A DNA stretch of 64,000 nt, taken from positions 2,418,001 through 2,482,000 of the forward strand of contig JAVHJL010000005.1 of assembly GCA_036971715.1 (NCBI GenBank). Direction: 5' to 3'. This DNA comes from Arthrobotrys musiformis (Eukaryota; Ascomycota; Orbiliomycetes; Orbiliales; Orbiliaceae). The position numbers and the translations under genes were made by a program. This document shows, piece by piece, positions 34,540-46,331 of the stretch; within the stretch, counting starts at the first letter, position 1, and every line of letters starts with the position of its first letter. The notes below the pieces were generated by a model, which ran no database searches, was not told the origin of the DNA, and saw only the letters and a program-made list of their open reading frames with translations.

Positions 34540-36666
34540 TTAAAACGACATCATCCACTTGGGTGCTGGGTTGGCACCGACACGTTCTCGCCCCAGGATA
34601 CCAATCTCTCGCATCTTCTCAACACCCTCACCGGCCTCGGCCTTGTATTCCCGGCGTCCGTAGACGTTTTCACGACGGCGCATTCGCTTCGACTCGAGAC
34701 CCTTGACGATGTCAAGGACACATCTCTTGCGGAAGGTAATGGCCTTGGACGGCTTGGGAGAGGTGGAGGACAAACAATGCTTCCTTCGAGAGCAAAGTCC
34801 GTGTCGAGGGAGAGAAGTGGAGCGAGCGAGCGAAGCTCGGTTGGCTTGGAGATCGAAGCGAAGTCTGCCCGTCCGACCTTGCGGTGGGGGTGACTTGGCG
34901 GTAAAGGAAGGACGTCTCTTGCCGGGTGACATGGCACGGGACCCGCGGCGAGACATTGGCGGAGGAGACCGGAGACGACGGTTCGGCGTGGGGGAACGAA
35001 CGCTGACGTTCGAACCACGGCGGCGGCGGACCGGACGTTCGTCTTCTTCCTCTTCGCCTTCCTCATCGTCATCGTCTCCACCTTCTGGGAAGCTGGGGTC
35101 GATGTCTTGAGGGCGGACAACCTTGTTCATGGACTTTCGGTCTTCCATGCAGGAGAGGTAGAAGTCCTCGAGAACCTTGTCTTCGTCGAAGGTTCCGGGA
35201 ACAAAGTCGGTGCTGTCCGGGAGCTCAGGGGTGCTCGGGCGGATCGGTCGGATACGAGTGCGCCTCTCACGCTGGAAGGAGCAGAGCCCAGACTTGTGAT
35301 CGTGAACAGAGGCGAAGGATGAGTCTGAAGAGTTACGGCAGCAGCTGGGGCGGTCGGCTTTGCGATCGGGGATGGCAGTGCCAATTCTGGGGACGAAGGC
35401 ATCTTCCTCAATGTCGGAGCCGGCAATAGCATCTTCATCATCGTCAGAATGGTTGTCGTTGTCGTCAGAGTCGCTCCAGATATCGTAGTCGGAATCGTCA
35501 TCGTCTTCCTCATCTTCCTTGTACCCATCATCTTCCTCGTCGTCATCTTCGAATTCAACGTTGTCATCATTGTCCTCGGCGTCCTCTTCATCTTCGTCAT
35601 CATTGTTTTCGTCATCCTCGACTTCCTGGCTAAGCTTTCGGATCTGCTTCTCTTTCTCCAAGAGACAGTCGACCTTGAGAAGACGAGCTGGGAACTGAGG
35701 AGCGTTCATCCAAGATTGGACAGACTCATCGACAGAGCTGGCGAATTCGTAGAAGCGTGGGATGCTGCTGCCGAGGGAGGAAACACTGCTGACGAGAGGA
35801 GAGGCCTTGCATGGGATGGCTTTGTGATGCTCATCAACGACAGTGGCACCAGAGTCACGTCGGTGGTGGGCATTAGGATGCAAGTGAGTAGCACTGATGA
35901 CGGGAGAACGATGGGCGAATTTGCTTGGTGGTGGTGGAGGAGAGGTAGCCCGCTTGGGAGCCTTGCACTCATCCTTGACGTTGCAAGCGAATTTGAGGGT
36001 GGTACGTCTGACAACAGGAGTCTGCTGGTCTTCCTCGACAGCTTTGGGCTTGTCGACGTTCTGGCGGGAGACGGGTGTGGGACATGCGAAGGTGATACAA
36101 CGTTTACGACCGAGGGCCACAGTGACCTCATTAGGGTCGGCAGCCTGGGTGGCAGACTTGTGGAGCTCATCGTCGCTGTGAGTCTTGATGGCGACCGTAT
36201 CCCTGATGGGAAGAACGAAGACTGGAGCATTTCGAGGGCTGGGAGAGCTCAATTCGGAACTGGAAGAGTCGTCACCGGCGTCGCTGGTGAGGTCGGCAGT
36301 CGATGGCATGCTGGCACTACTGATAGTAGAAGTAGTAGACATACCACGTCTGGGCACTCTGAATGCGACACGAGAGTAGATGGAGGAAGGAGCTGCATTA
36401 TCAGCAGAGTGGGGCTCGGAATCGCTGATGATGGCGCGGGTGAGAAGAGAATCGACCTTGTGGGGGCGACCGGTGTTGATTATTTGTTTTTTGTACATGT
36501 TTTCCTGGAATTGCAACTTGCCGGTAGACAAGCTGCAGCTACAATTGTCGGAAGGTTCGTCGGCCTCAGCAGCGACCTCCTCGTCGAGGGTTGAGATCTG
36601 GTGAGGAGCAGAAGAGGTGAGGATAAGAGAGGAAGAAGGCATGTTGACGAGGTCCCTTTCTGGCAT
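34540..36666 (-). CDS. DUF2457-like acidic, low-complexity fungal protein
   Basis: Single exon, 708 residues. The protein is highly charged and disordered. Features in order: a Ser-rich N-terminus; LGRKRCITFACPTP near 195; RRTTLKFACNVKD near 230; RFYEFASSVDESVQSWMNAP near 308; a long Asp/Glu block at about 352-440; QRERRTRIRPIRPSTPELPD near 475; DEDKVLEDFYLSCMEDRKS near 505; then Arg/Ser-rich SR-like segments and a C-terminus ending APKWMMSF. The KRCITFAC text with the acidic core matches my memory of the fungal DUF2457 family (PF10446). No enzymatic motif is present. The Arg/Ser and acidic blocks suggest a nuclear protein, but function is unknown. Confidence 0.7.
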   Translation of the reverse strand: MPERDLVNMPSSSLILTSSAPHQISTLDEEVAAEADEPSDNCSCSLSTGKLQFQENMYKKQIINTGRPHKVDSLLTRAIISDSEPHSADNAAPSSIYSRVAFRVPRRGMSTTSTISSASMPSTADLTSDAGDDSSSSELSSPSPRNAPVFVLPIRDTVAIKTHSDDELHKSATQAADPNEVTVALGRKRCITFACPTPVSRQNVDKPKAVEEDQQTPVVRRTTLKFACNVKDECKAPKRATSPPPPPSKFAHRSPVISATHLHPNAHHRRDSGATVVDEHHKAIPCKASPLVSSVSSLGSSIPRFYEFASSVDESVQSWMNAPQFPARLLKVDCLLEKEKQIRKLSQEVEDDENNDDEDEEDAEDNDDNVEFEDDDEEDDGYKEDEEDDDDSDYDIWSDSDDNDNHSDDDEDAIAGSDIEEDAFVPRIGTAIPDRKADRPSCCRNSSDSSFASVHDHKSGLCSFQRERRTRIRPIRPSTPELPDSTDFVPGTFDEDKVLEDFYLSCMEDRKSMNKVVRPQDIDPSFPEGGDDDDEEGEEEEDERPVRRRRGSNVSVRSPTPNRRLRSPPPMSRRGSRAMSPGKRRPSFTAKSPPPQGRTGRLRFDLQANRASLARSTSLPRHGLCSRRKHCLSSTSPKPSKAITFRKRCVLDIVKGLESKRMRRRENVYGRREYKAEAGEGVEKMREIGILGRERVGANPAPKWMMSF

Positions 36667-37158
36667 AATAAGTTTTTCGTTGTTGTTGTTGAGGTTGTTG
36701 GATATTAGGATATATCGCTTTTGATCAATCCGAGCTAGGAAGGAATCGAATCGAGAAAAAGCGAAATCCGAAAAAAGAAAAAGAAAAAACTAGTCACAGA
36801 CACAGTCTGGTAGTGAAGGAAAGGACCAAGGCCTCTTTTTTGGAGGAGGGGCTGATGTGTAGGTGGAAAAAGAGAGACTCGCAAGGGAGCGAGCCGAGTC
36901 GGAGAGTTATAAGAGTAGTGGTAGAGAAATAGTAGCTGAGAGGTGGGCGTCAATCACAGAGATTGAGTGAGGAGGAAGAAAGAGAAGAGGGGGGGTTGAG
37001 GTTATAAGACTAAACAATGCATGATGAATAAGAAGAATAAGAAGGTCGTCGAAGGAGGAGGAGGAAGAAGAAGAGAATTCGGGAGGAAGTCGCGATGGAT
37101 CAAGATAGAAAAGATCTGTTCGAATGATATGCAGCTAAGCCTAGCAGGTGGACAAGAG

Positions 37159-37184
37159 AAAAAAAAAAAAAAAAAAAAAAAAAA
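37159..37184. repeat. Oligo-A tract (26 A)
   Basis: An uninterrupted run of 26 A on the plus strand, upstream of the DUF2457-like gene. Confidence 0.95.
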
Positions 37185-37336
37185 CTGCCAACTGGTTAGC
37201 GGATTCGATTCGTGAATTATATAATTGGTAACTAATAATAATAAAAAACAGGAAAAGGGACAAGAGGTTTAATTATAATAAGAGGCAAAAATGGGAAGCG
37301 GAAGAAGGGGAAACGGGGGATATGCAGGGCCGGGCA

Positions 37337-37364
37337 CACAGCACAGCACAGCACAGCACACAGC
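37337..37364. repeat. CACAG pentanucleotide repeat
   Basis: Imperfect tandem CACAG/CAGCA units within non-coding DNA. Confidence 0.8.
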
Positions 37365-37873
37365 AAAGGAAAGCAAGAGCACAAAACGGGAAGGGAAGGG
37401 AAGGGAAAGGACCAGGGCGGGTGAGAGAGTGAGAGTGAGAGTATAATATAAGAAGAGGCAGATGAATGCTTGGGGAAATGCTTGGATGTAATGTATGATG
37501 ATGAAGCTGGTGCAGCGATAGGCTCCGAACTAGCCGCATTCAAACGGACCGTGTTAAACAAGACTTACTTCTTCTTATTCTTATTCTTATTCTTCTGTGG
37601 TGATCGTACTACGGTTTGATTGTCTCGAATGTCTGTCGTTCTTGTGTGTTTCGAATTAAAATAGCCACCGGCCCTGTCGTTCTTTTCAATTATTTATGTC
37701 GTTTCGGGTTGTCTTTCTTTGTTGTCGTCCTTGTCAACTTGTCGTAGTAGTCGTAGTCGTAATGTACAATTGATGCCTTCCACTACTAATAAAAGTATGG
37801 GATGGTATGGTATGGGCAAGAGTGGGAAGTATGTATGAAGTGAGATGGGAGTGTAATATAATATATGTCAAAA

Positions 37874-37890
37874 GTGTGTGTGTGTGTGTG
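37874..37890. repeat. GT dinucleotide microsatellite
   Basis: Seventeen nucleotides of alternating G and T in non-coding DNA. Confidence 0.95.
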
Positions 37891-39079
37891 GGCGAGTGAG
37901 AGTAAAGTAAGTGAGCAAGTGAGAGGGTAAAGTGGGTGAGAGGGAAAAAAAGGACCGGAGAGGGAAAAGGCCTGTTGGTTTAATATGGCACAAACCACCC
38001 TCCTTCCATCAATTATCAATCAACCATCAACCAGCAATCTAACCACCCAACAGAGCTTAACTAAACGGGCCAGGACACAAGACAAGACACAGGACAGGAC
38101 ACAGGTCGGGTTGGTTCTGGTCGGGTCGGGTCAGCTCAGCTTCAGGTAAGGCTGGCTGGCTGCACTGGCTTAAACCGCCTGGCGTCCAAGTCGGGATCCC
38201 AATTCCCCTTCTTCTTCCTCTCCTCCTTTCTTTCCTTATTCCTGCAATAAAATCACAGCTATTACAGCATCATACATGATATCCCTACATCCAGTACATG
38301 CTATCACAGACCAGGCCCTGTACTTACATATGTACACCCACATACATATGTACACCACATCGGTAAGTGGATATAATAGGTAATTGCCTGTGGGCCTGCG
38401 ATACCGCCCGCGCTATGTATGTATGGCTTCCGTACCAAGGACCCTTTGGAAGGACAGCCGAAGAAGGCGCACGGAAATTGCAAGCAAGCACCCCCAAACA
38501 TTTCATTTGGACTCGAGCTCTCTTACAAGATCGTCGCGATGCCAGACCGGGGCAGGAATACACGGCAAAGGCAGAGCATGGCGTTTCACTACCCATCCTT
38601 CCTCCCTTCTTTCTTTTTTCCTATTTTTTCTATTTTTTGACACTCTTCTTTATTATGATGTATTGTGAAAAAGGTACCGCCATGTACCCTTTCCTGTCAG
38701 ACTTTTCTTTTTTTCTTCTTTTCTTTCTCTTTTAAACTTCCCCCCAGCCTTACAATACAGACATAATACAAAGACGTATGTGCGTCTATCTGACATATAT
38801 TCTTACCGTGTGAATTCTATTCCGTTCGTTGGTTTTGGTTTCGCCCCGAGAGAGACATCGAGCGAGAAAGAAAAAAAAAACTCTGCTCTCGATTTTGTTC
38901 CCGTTCCCGAGGATGCAAATTTTTTTCTCTTTTCAACAGAAAAAAACCTTCTCATTCGAATCAACTAGCTACCCGCCTCTGGAAATTACTAGTATCGCTG
39001 ACGGGAGCTTACTTAGCTTGCAGAGCTAGTTGAGGTATGAGAAGTTGCTCGGAGCTCATATCAAAAAATCTCAGTTGAC

Positions 39080-39098
39080 AAAAAAAAAAAAAAAAAAA
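39080..39098. repeat. Oligo-A tract (19 A)
   Basis: An uninterrupted run of 19 A on the plus strand in a gene-free interval. Confidence 0.95.
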
Positions 39099-39833
39099 CA
39101 GCGGGAGGTGAACTGGAACCGGGTGCTTCCTTCCCTCCCAACTAAACAGAACGGAACCCACAGCCACTTCGATCGAACAAAGCCGAAAAGACAAAAAAAG
39201 TGAGGCAGCTCGTCAGATTGGCACGCGAACCGAGACGTCCCGGGTTCTTTTCCCTCTTCCCATTCCTATTACCGTAACATCAGCCACCCCGACCAGACTA
39301 GTCAACGGGGGGGGCTTTATAAAATAACCCTTCTTTGAGTAATTATGAGCTGTCACTTATCTTCGTCGTCATGTTCATGCTACCGTTACCAAACTAGCTT
39401 TCCTTCCTTCCCCTTACGTTCTTCCAGTGGGAAATGGTGGATCTGGCTGGATTGCAAGTGACAAGCCCCAGCTGAATCACGAATCGAAATCCCATTGGGC
39501 GCTTCTTTCCCTCCGTTTTCTTCGCCACCGCGCGAGATATTATACATAACCTACTTCCCAAACCCAAACCCGTCCGTGGACGTCCGTGGAGTAAAACCTA
39601 GTGATATAAACTTCTCACCCCGTCAAATAATAAAAAAAAACTCAAATTGGACCAAAAAGCTTGTTCCTGACGGTCGATCTTACAAATACCGCGTACCCTG
39701 TAGAATACAATTATCATCGATTGCGTACACCCCTTCGGCTGTCGATGGGAAAAAGGCGAATAAGAAAAAAAAAAGGAAGCGTCGCTTGCTTCGCGAAGTC
39801 TTTTATGCACAGTAAGGTTGCGTACATACACTG

Positions 39834-39851
39834 TACATACATACATACATA
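39834..39851. repeat. TACA tetranucleotide microsatellite
   Basis: About four and a half TACA units in non-coding DNA. Confidence 0.9.
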
Positions 39852-42639
39852 ACTGCCCAGCTTCGGCCTCTCCTGCTGCAAGTCCGCCACCCACATACCT
39901 CTGGGTACTTCCTACATGACCACACCTAACTCACACACCAATTGCGAACGAATTTCACATAAAAAAATCAGGGAAATCAGTTTGACGGAGTGAAATCCCC
40001 GTTCGTGCATGAAAGGTATACATATCATTTGTATAGCAGATATAAACAAGCATTTGCGAAGGAACAGGCATCCATGCCGTGTTTCCATCCTGCGGTCGTG
40101 TCACTGTTTCGATATGAAGGTTATTCCGGTGGTATCGTGTATGCGCAAGTATAAGCTTATATTTTTCCAATGATCAATATAAAGGGCATTCCCCGTTCGT
40201 CCTTTAATTTCCAAAATACCGACGTCATAGAGTATTTCCAACAGCCGCGAATTTCAACCTTTAGCTTTTAGCTTCGTTGGAAAGGAAAAAAAGTCTCATA
40301 GTAAAACTTCTGGGGGGATATATATTAAAGATCGTCCATTCGGCGCATAGCGAAATATTCTCATTACGACATCTAGCAGACGGTAGCGCCGTTTCATATT
40401 GGATCTGTTCAACTTTGTTGAACTGTTGCTTCGTTGGCTTTGAGCATTCCATTCAGCCCGGGCTAAAACCGTTAGCGGGGGAATGGAAGTTCTTTGATTG
40501 TTGGAAAAAAATCGTCCTTCACATGTTCATTATCCCCCTCCTCTAAATATTTGCGTTTTCGTTTTTGGAAGGGAGTAATTGGGTGTTTGGGCCAACTAAT
40601 GCGTGTTTCACCACGTATCGTATCATTTTTCTTTTCTTCTGTTCGATTGTTGGTTCGCGCGAGTTCGTCTTTGCGGGGTAAATTTGTCGAAGTTCATCTT
40701 GGGATGATATCAATGTGGCACCGTCTTTTCGCATGAATGGGAACTACTTTTCGAATTTGCCTTCTATTCGCTATTTTCTTCAAGACTGGGGACGAAAAAC
40801 GTGGCACGTGGCCAGCTGTGCAATGCAAGTTGAATATTTCACAAGTTTATATTTGCTAAAAAATACTGACATTGGACGAAAAATATGTTTCTTATTCTCC
40901 TGGAATCAGGGAAAAGGATGAAAGGCCAGAATGATTCGATTGTAATTATAGCGAATGAAAAGTGTATCAAGAATGGTCACGCATCCACCGCCCCGCGCCA
41001 TGCAAACTCCTGCGAATGGTTGGTTGTTTTGTTTTTTAAAAGAACCTATCCTTCCAAAGCAGCCCCTCCAGATTTCCTTCGATGGTTATTTGTCGATGTT
41101 CGTTGGAGTGTATCCAACTTCGATGAGCTGGCTGCATTGGGATACCGCTCGAACGCAAGCTTCATACGGAAAGTCCAGCCCCCTTCGCCCCTCCAACTTT
41201 CTCGTGGGGATGGTCGATGCCTTTTCGTGGTATTCGCATGCATTAGCTCCGACAGGGTCCTACCAGTCAACTCTATTTCCATTTCTATTTCTATTCCATT
41301 CCGAAGGATTCACTTGTTTCGATATTTCAGTTGGCGATACTTACCGGTACCTTTGCCAACCCGGTGTGTTTTCGTTCACACCACCAGTGATAGTTTTCGT
41401 CCGAAGTTCTCGTGCTAGCGCTTTAAGAAGGATAGTCTACCGTCGCGAAAGCACGAGGTTCGAGAGGAATGAAGAACTCCTATCCATGCAGCAGTAGAGA
41501 GACTATAACGTCAGCGGAACATGTGCTTTACTTCCCCTTTACCGTCGACAGAGCTCTTGCCCCGCAGTAACCACTATTTCCAAATAATTTCTGGTCGCAA
41601 GACTTTGAGTATTTGCGACGGTGGATATGCGGGGTAGGATTATTCTACCACACGTACGCGGATTATCGTACGGTACCCACTTGTACACACGTATATACAA
41701 GGTCAGGCGAAGAAACAAGGTATTTTACCCCGTCTACAATCATCTTTTTATGACCTGTCACATTTTCCGCGTTTTTTTTATTTATTTACCGTTTGATTTT
41801 CGGGTTTGTATGTTGTAACCCCACGCGGATGATTACAGAGCACCCGAACCCGAACGACGGACAGGTCCAGCCGGGCGAACACACCTTCGTCCTCGACGAC
41901 ATGGTTCGTCCGTCCTTTTCTTATGTGGTTTTTGTATGTATGCATTGTTTGTATGGGAAGTGCCAAACCGTCGGGATTTTCGGGGAAGCAGGAAGAGGAC
42001 TTCCCACAGGTCCGTTTGCTCGATCCACCCTGGTTTGTACATTTGACGCCCTTGGTTTTTTTCTCATTTATTACTAAGGGTTTGCTCGACTTGAGAAGGA
42101 GGTTTGGTAGAGGGATATGATAGGACCGGCAGCGATGCAGAGCGTTCCGGATCCCCGTGATCCGTTGAGCGCTAGAAAGGACCCTGAGCTCGCCGGGATT
42201 CATGCCGTTATTCTACACCCATTTAAAAGAACTAGTGAAAGTATCCATTTTATCACGCGGGTTACAGATACAAAAAATTCGAGGCGGACGAAGAAGTGTA
42301 TTTTGTCTGCCTGAGGTTCCGGCCTGTTATGCATGCGGCTTTGTTTGGAAGTGCATGGACCAGCTGGTTTGATCCTGGTTGCTCTGTACTCTTGGGGATA
42401 TGTATTCGATTGCGACGCTTCTTTGGCGCAATTGATTCGCCTCTGGTGGCGGGTTTTATTTGAAACGTAAGTTGGATAGGCTGCTTTTCGTTCGCGGAAT
42501 TTTTGGTGACCCCCACGGTTTGTGATACAACGATGGATTTTTGACGATGTGATGTGATTTGGAGCTATTGTTACTCGCGTTTGGAGGTCGCCTTGGGGCC
42601 TTATTTGCAATTTGGTTCTTGAGACCGTTATCGTATTGC

Positions 42640-42672
42640 ATAAGTAAGTACTTTATATAAGTACTGACTTAT
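42640..42672. repeat. Inverted repeat upstream of the primase gene
   Basis: Arms of 12 nt (42640-42651 and 42661-42672) pair with one mismatch around a 9-nt AT-rich loop. The hairpin lies about 200 nt before the PRI2 start codon. Confidence 0.7.
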
Positions 42673-42870
42673 ATATAAAAGTCGTGATGTAGATAATTGG
42701 GCGAAATGTGGCGTCCAATGAGAGACGAGGTATTACCTGTGGCGTCGTGGCTGGTCCGTCGCGTGGGTACTTTACGCGTAGCTAAGCTAATATACAACAA
42801 TTCCAAGCTTCATAAAATATCCCCAAACAACCACGACCACCACCATCGATACCGTTGAAATTGAGATAAA

Positions 42871-44509
42871 ATGCTGGGCCGCGATGCCATCCGCCAGCAG
42901 CGCCGCGACGAGCGTAAGACCAGACATGGCAATAAACTCGACCTCTCCTCAACGCCGAAGGATACCCTGCCGTACCCCCACCGACTCAACTTCTACACCG
43001 TCCCGCCCAAAGACGAGGTTTCGCTCGAGGAGTTCGAGCAGTGGGCTATCGATCGGTTGAGAGGTACCCCCCCTTCCTCTACCATTCAATTCAATTAAAA
43101 CAGTATACTAATAGAATGAAATAGTCCTGGGAGAAATAGAAACCTGCCTCTTCCGCAACTCCACCCCCCAAGAAACCGACGCCACCCTCCGAAAACTCCT
43201 CGACAAGTACCTCCCCCTGAACTCCAACCTCTCCATCCCCGAAAGCGAGCGCTCGAATCCCCGGCGTTTCCAGGGGTTGACGAACGAGCGCAAACGGGAT
43301 CATTACAGCCACTTCATCCTCCGCCTCGCCTTCGCCAGAACCGAGGATCTGAGGAGACGATTCACGATGACGGAGGGGATATTGTTCAAACATAGGTTTA
43401 TGACGGATAATACGGTCGAACGGGCGGAGTTCATGGATTCGCTGGATTTGAATTCCGAGGCTGTGTCTGATGCCGAGAAGGGTCAATTGGCGGAGGAGTT
43501 GAAGGCGGTGTTGGTGAGTGGGAGTAAGATGCCGGCCGAGAAAGCGAGGCAGTTGTTCGAGCAGGAGCAGTATTTGAAGGTGGAGTGGGATCGGGTGTCG
43601 GATCTGGTGGAGTCGCGGAAGGTGTTTTTGCGCAGGGGGTATGCGTATGTGCCGAACAGTATGCTGTTGAGTCTCGTCATGGCGGAGTTTTCGAAGCGGC
43701 TGGATGAGTCGTTGATTGTACCTCTCCCTCTATCTACATTTCATAAAAAAAATACTAACTGAGAGTAGAAAACAGCCCGCTACCTCCCCCGCCTGGACGA
43801 AGACGACCGTCTGATCCCCATCCTAAACCACCTCTCAAAGGGCTTCACCGCCCCGGAATACACCACAACCACCACCTCCCTCACCGGCGAAGCCATCACC
43901 GCCGCACAAATCGACACTTTATCCGCGCACTTCCCCCTCTGCATGAAAAACCTGCACTCCGCCGTCCGCCGCGACAAACACCTCCGCCACTTCGGCCGCC
44001 TCCAATACGGTCTCTTCCTCAAAGCCCTCGGCCTCTCCATCGACGAAGCCCTACTTTTCTGGCGCACCGCGTTTTCAAAATTCACCGACGAGCAGTTTAA
44101 TAAAGAGTACCGCTACAACATTCGACACTCATACGGTCTCCAGGGTGCGGGGAGGAATTACAAACCCCTCAGTTGTCAACAGATACTTATGGATCACCCG
44201 CCCGGGAGTGGTGATAATCACGGGTGTCCTTATCGGCATTTCTCGTTTGAGAATCTGACGGTGGCGATGGGGAGGTTACTTGGTGTTGAGGAAAGAGGGG
44301 TGGTGATGGGGGTTAAGATGGATGTTGAGGCGAAGAAGTATCATTTGGCGTGTAATAGGGTGTTTGAGCATCTACACGAGAAGGAGTTGAAGAAGAAGGA
44401 AGGGGGGGCGAGGGAGACGATTACGCATCCGAATGAGTATTTTGATAGAAGTTGGGGGTTGAAGAATCCCAAGAAGGAGGTTAAAGATGAGGATGTGGCC
44501 ATGGAGTGA
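42871..44509 (+). CDS. PRI2: DNA primase large subunit (PRI2 / p58)
   Basis: Regulatory subunit of primase in the DNA polymerase alpha-primase complex; it starts RNA primers for replication in the nucleus. Exons are 42871-43063, 43125-43717 and 43769-44509 (508 residues). The N-terminal helical domain includes YPHRLNFYTVPPKDEVSLEE and DHYSHFILRLAFARTEDLRR. The C-terminal domain carries the four cysteines that bind the 4Fe-4S cluster: C320 (FPLCMKNLH), C398 (KPLSCQQIL), C415 (DNHGCPYRHF) and C457 (YHLACNRVF), in the conserved spacing and sequence context. Length and domain order are typical for fungi. The gene is tail to tail with PDX1, with 78 nt between stop codons, so the two 3' UTRs almost certainly overlap. 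Confidence 0.95.
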
Positions 44510-44587
44510 ATTTTTTCTAGCATTACATCACGCGGGCGTTTTTTTTGTGGAAGTAATAATGAATTATGGGATTTTGATATGGATAGT

Positions 44588-45899
44588 CTATGCTGTGCGC
44601 TCTAGTTCGGATTTTACCTTTGAGAGAAAATATTCTGCGCGGGGACGATCGATCGCGGGGACTTTGAGTTTGAGTTGGTGGTGGGGGTGGGTCGGGGTGG
44701 TCTTTACGGGTAATCCGAGGATTTCGTCGAATAGATCTGAGATTACCGGTGGTGTAGACGACTTGACCTCCGCTGTGGTGAGGGTGTAAGTCGGCACTCT
44801 GCGGGAAGACGGCAGGCCGAGTATTTCATCAAACAGCTCCGCCGGCGTCGGTGGGATTTGCGAGGGTGGGAGGGAGGTATTCGCCGACTCCGCGGCTTTG
44901 GCAATAGCTGAAGGGGGTATATCCGATAAAGAAATGGGAACGGAGACTTCGATCTCCTCCAACGGATCGACCTTCTTCTCCTTCTTCACCTCTTTTATAG
45001 GTGCCGGTGCGGGTTTTTTGGGAATGATGTTTGAGAGGTCGAGTTTTGCGCGTTTGGAGATGTCGGCTGCGAGGGATTTTGGAGCTTCTTTGTGGATTTT
45101 GCCGAGGTGGGCTAGGATATCGCCCTTTAGGACGCGGCCGTGGGGACCGGTGCCGGGGATTTGGGACATTTGGAGGTTGTTGGAGTGCAGGAGGTGGATT
45201 AGGCCGGGTGTCGGGATGAAGGGGTTTTTGCGAGGTTTGTGGTCTGTCTTTACTTCCTTTTCATCTATCTTTGTCGGTTGAGGGGGGGGGTTCGATTCCT
45301 GAGGTGGTGGAGGGGGGGTTGATTCCTGGATTTGAGGGGAGGATTCGGCGGGGATTTGGAGGGTGGAGAGGTCGTCGTCTATATCTGCCAATACCCCGAT
45401 TCTGGTGCCCACCTGCACGGCGTCTTTGCTGGCTTGTACCTATTCCACTCTTCATTAGTATTTATAAAATAGTGAATGGAAGGGGGGGTAATACAAATAT
45501 CTTTGCGAGGATACCATCATCCTGCGCCTCGACGTCCATCTGCGCTTTATCAGTCTCGACTTCAAGGATCACATCGCCCGCAGAGAATTTATCGCCTTTT
45601 CCAATTAGTAATTTTATATTTTATAAGATCTTAAGATATAGTGTAGGGGTGGTACCCTCATTGATCCGCCAGGAGGTAATGGTACCCTCCGTCATCGTGG
45701 GCGACAGGGCGGGCATATTGAAGTTCACGGCCTTGAGGTCGCGGGCGGTGGAGGAGATTCCTGGGTTTTGTGTTAGTATTGTTGTAATTTTTGTTCGATT
45801 GGGGGTTATGGAAGGTAACTAACCTCGCGCGGCGACGGAGTAAGCGGGCCTCAAGAGGCGTTTCGACGATCGGAGGGCCGAGGACATTGTCGATGCCAT
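44588..45899 (-). CDS. PDX1: Pyruvate dehydrogenase complex E3-binding protein (PDX1, protein X)
   Basis: Structural subunit that anchors dihydrolipoamide dehydrogenase to the E2 core of the mitochondrial pyruvate dehydrogenase complex. Exons are 45899-45824, 45760-45656, 45595-45495 and 45439-44588 (377 residues). A basic, Ser/Arg-rich presequence (MASTMSSALRSSKRLLRPAY) targets the matrix. The lipoyl domain includes NFNMPALSPTMTEGTITSW and the lipoylated lysine context ETDKAQMDVE. A peripheral subunit-binding domain at about 166-206 has NPFIPTPGLIHLL and GTGPHGRVLKGDILAHL. After it the chain is Pro/Ser/Lys-rich and ends without the acyltransferase domain, which separates PDX1 from E2 (LAT1). 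Three of the four exons fall in the presequence and lipoyl part. Confidence 0.9.
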
Positions 45900-46331
45900 T
45901 TTTAAAATTTCCCGTCCCGTTGGATTGGATGGAGGAGGAGGAGAGGGCGACGTGGAGGGAATTTGGGAGGTGACGTTGGGTTTAGTTGGGTGTGGACGAG
46001 GTCGGGCCGGGTAATTAAGTAAGTAGTTTTGTTGGGGGCGCCGGGTTCGGGATTGGGTTGGGTTTTGTTCGGCATGCCGATGTCATCCCGGCCGATTACA
46101 ATATCAATACCCACTTATATACTTATATATCGAGTATCAGAGGTGAATGGAATGTGAAATTGAATAGATTGCTTGGTCCCAAATAATATAGTATTAAACG
46201 CCCCGATATTAGAATAGATATGTATACGACAAAGACTCCATCCCCCATTAAGCCAACCAAATAACCCAGAAAATAACCCGTATCAAACGAAATAGAAATG
46301 AAATAACTAAATATTAGTAATATAAAAGTGG
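45900..46331. other. PDX1 promoter and methyltransferase-gene 3' flank
   Basis: A 432-nt interval between the PDX1 start and the stop of the upstream minus-strand gene. No gene or known element was recognised. Confidence 0.5.

Larger units (their letters stand above)
36667..42870. other. 6.2 kb gene-poor region
   Basis: No gene could be supported. Content includes a 26-nt A tract (37159-37184), CACAG repeats (37337-37364), a GT microsatellite (37874-37890), a 19-nt A tract (39080-39098), a TACA microsatellite (39834-39851), and a 12-bp inverted repeat with one mismatch just before the primase gene (42640-42672). Two overlapping plus-strand frames of 177 and 180 codons (40885-41418 and 40955-41497) lack domains. 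A short Pro/Asn-rich frame at 41831-41902 could be an exon, but no convincing partner was found. Confidence 0.45.

Noticed and set aside
35449..36594. 381-codon plus-strand frame opposite the DUF2457-like gene
   Set aside because: It is an antisense shadow of the acidic repeat-rich coding sequence on the minus strand, with Val/Ile runs mirroring Asp/Glu codons.
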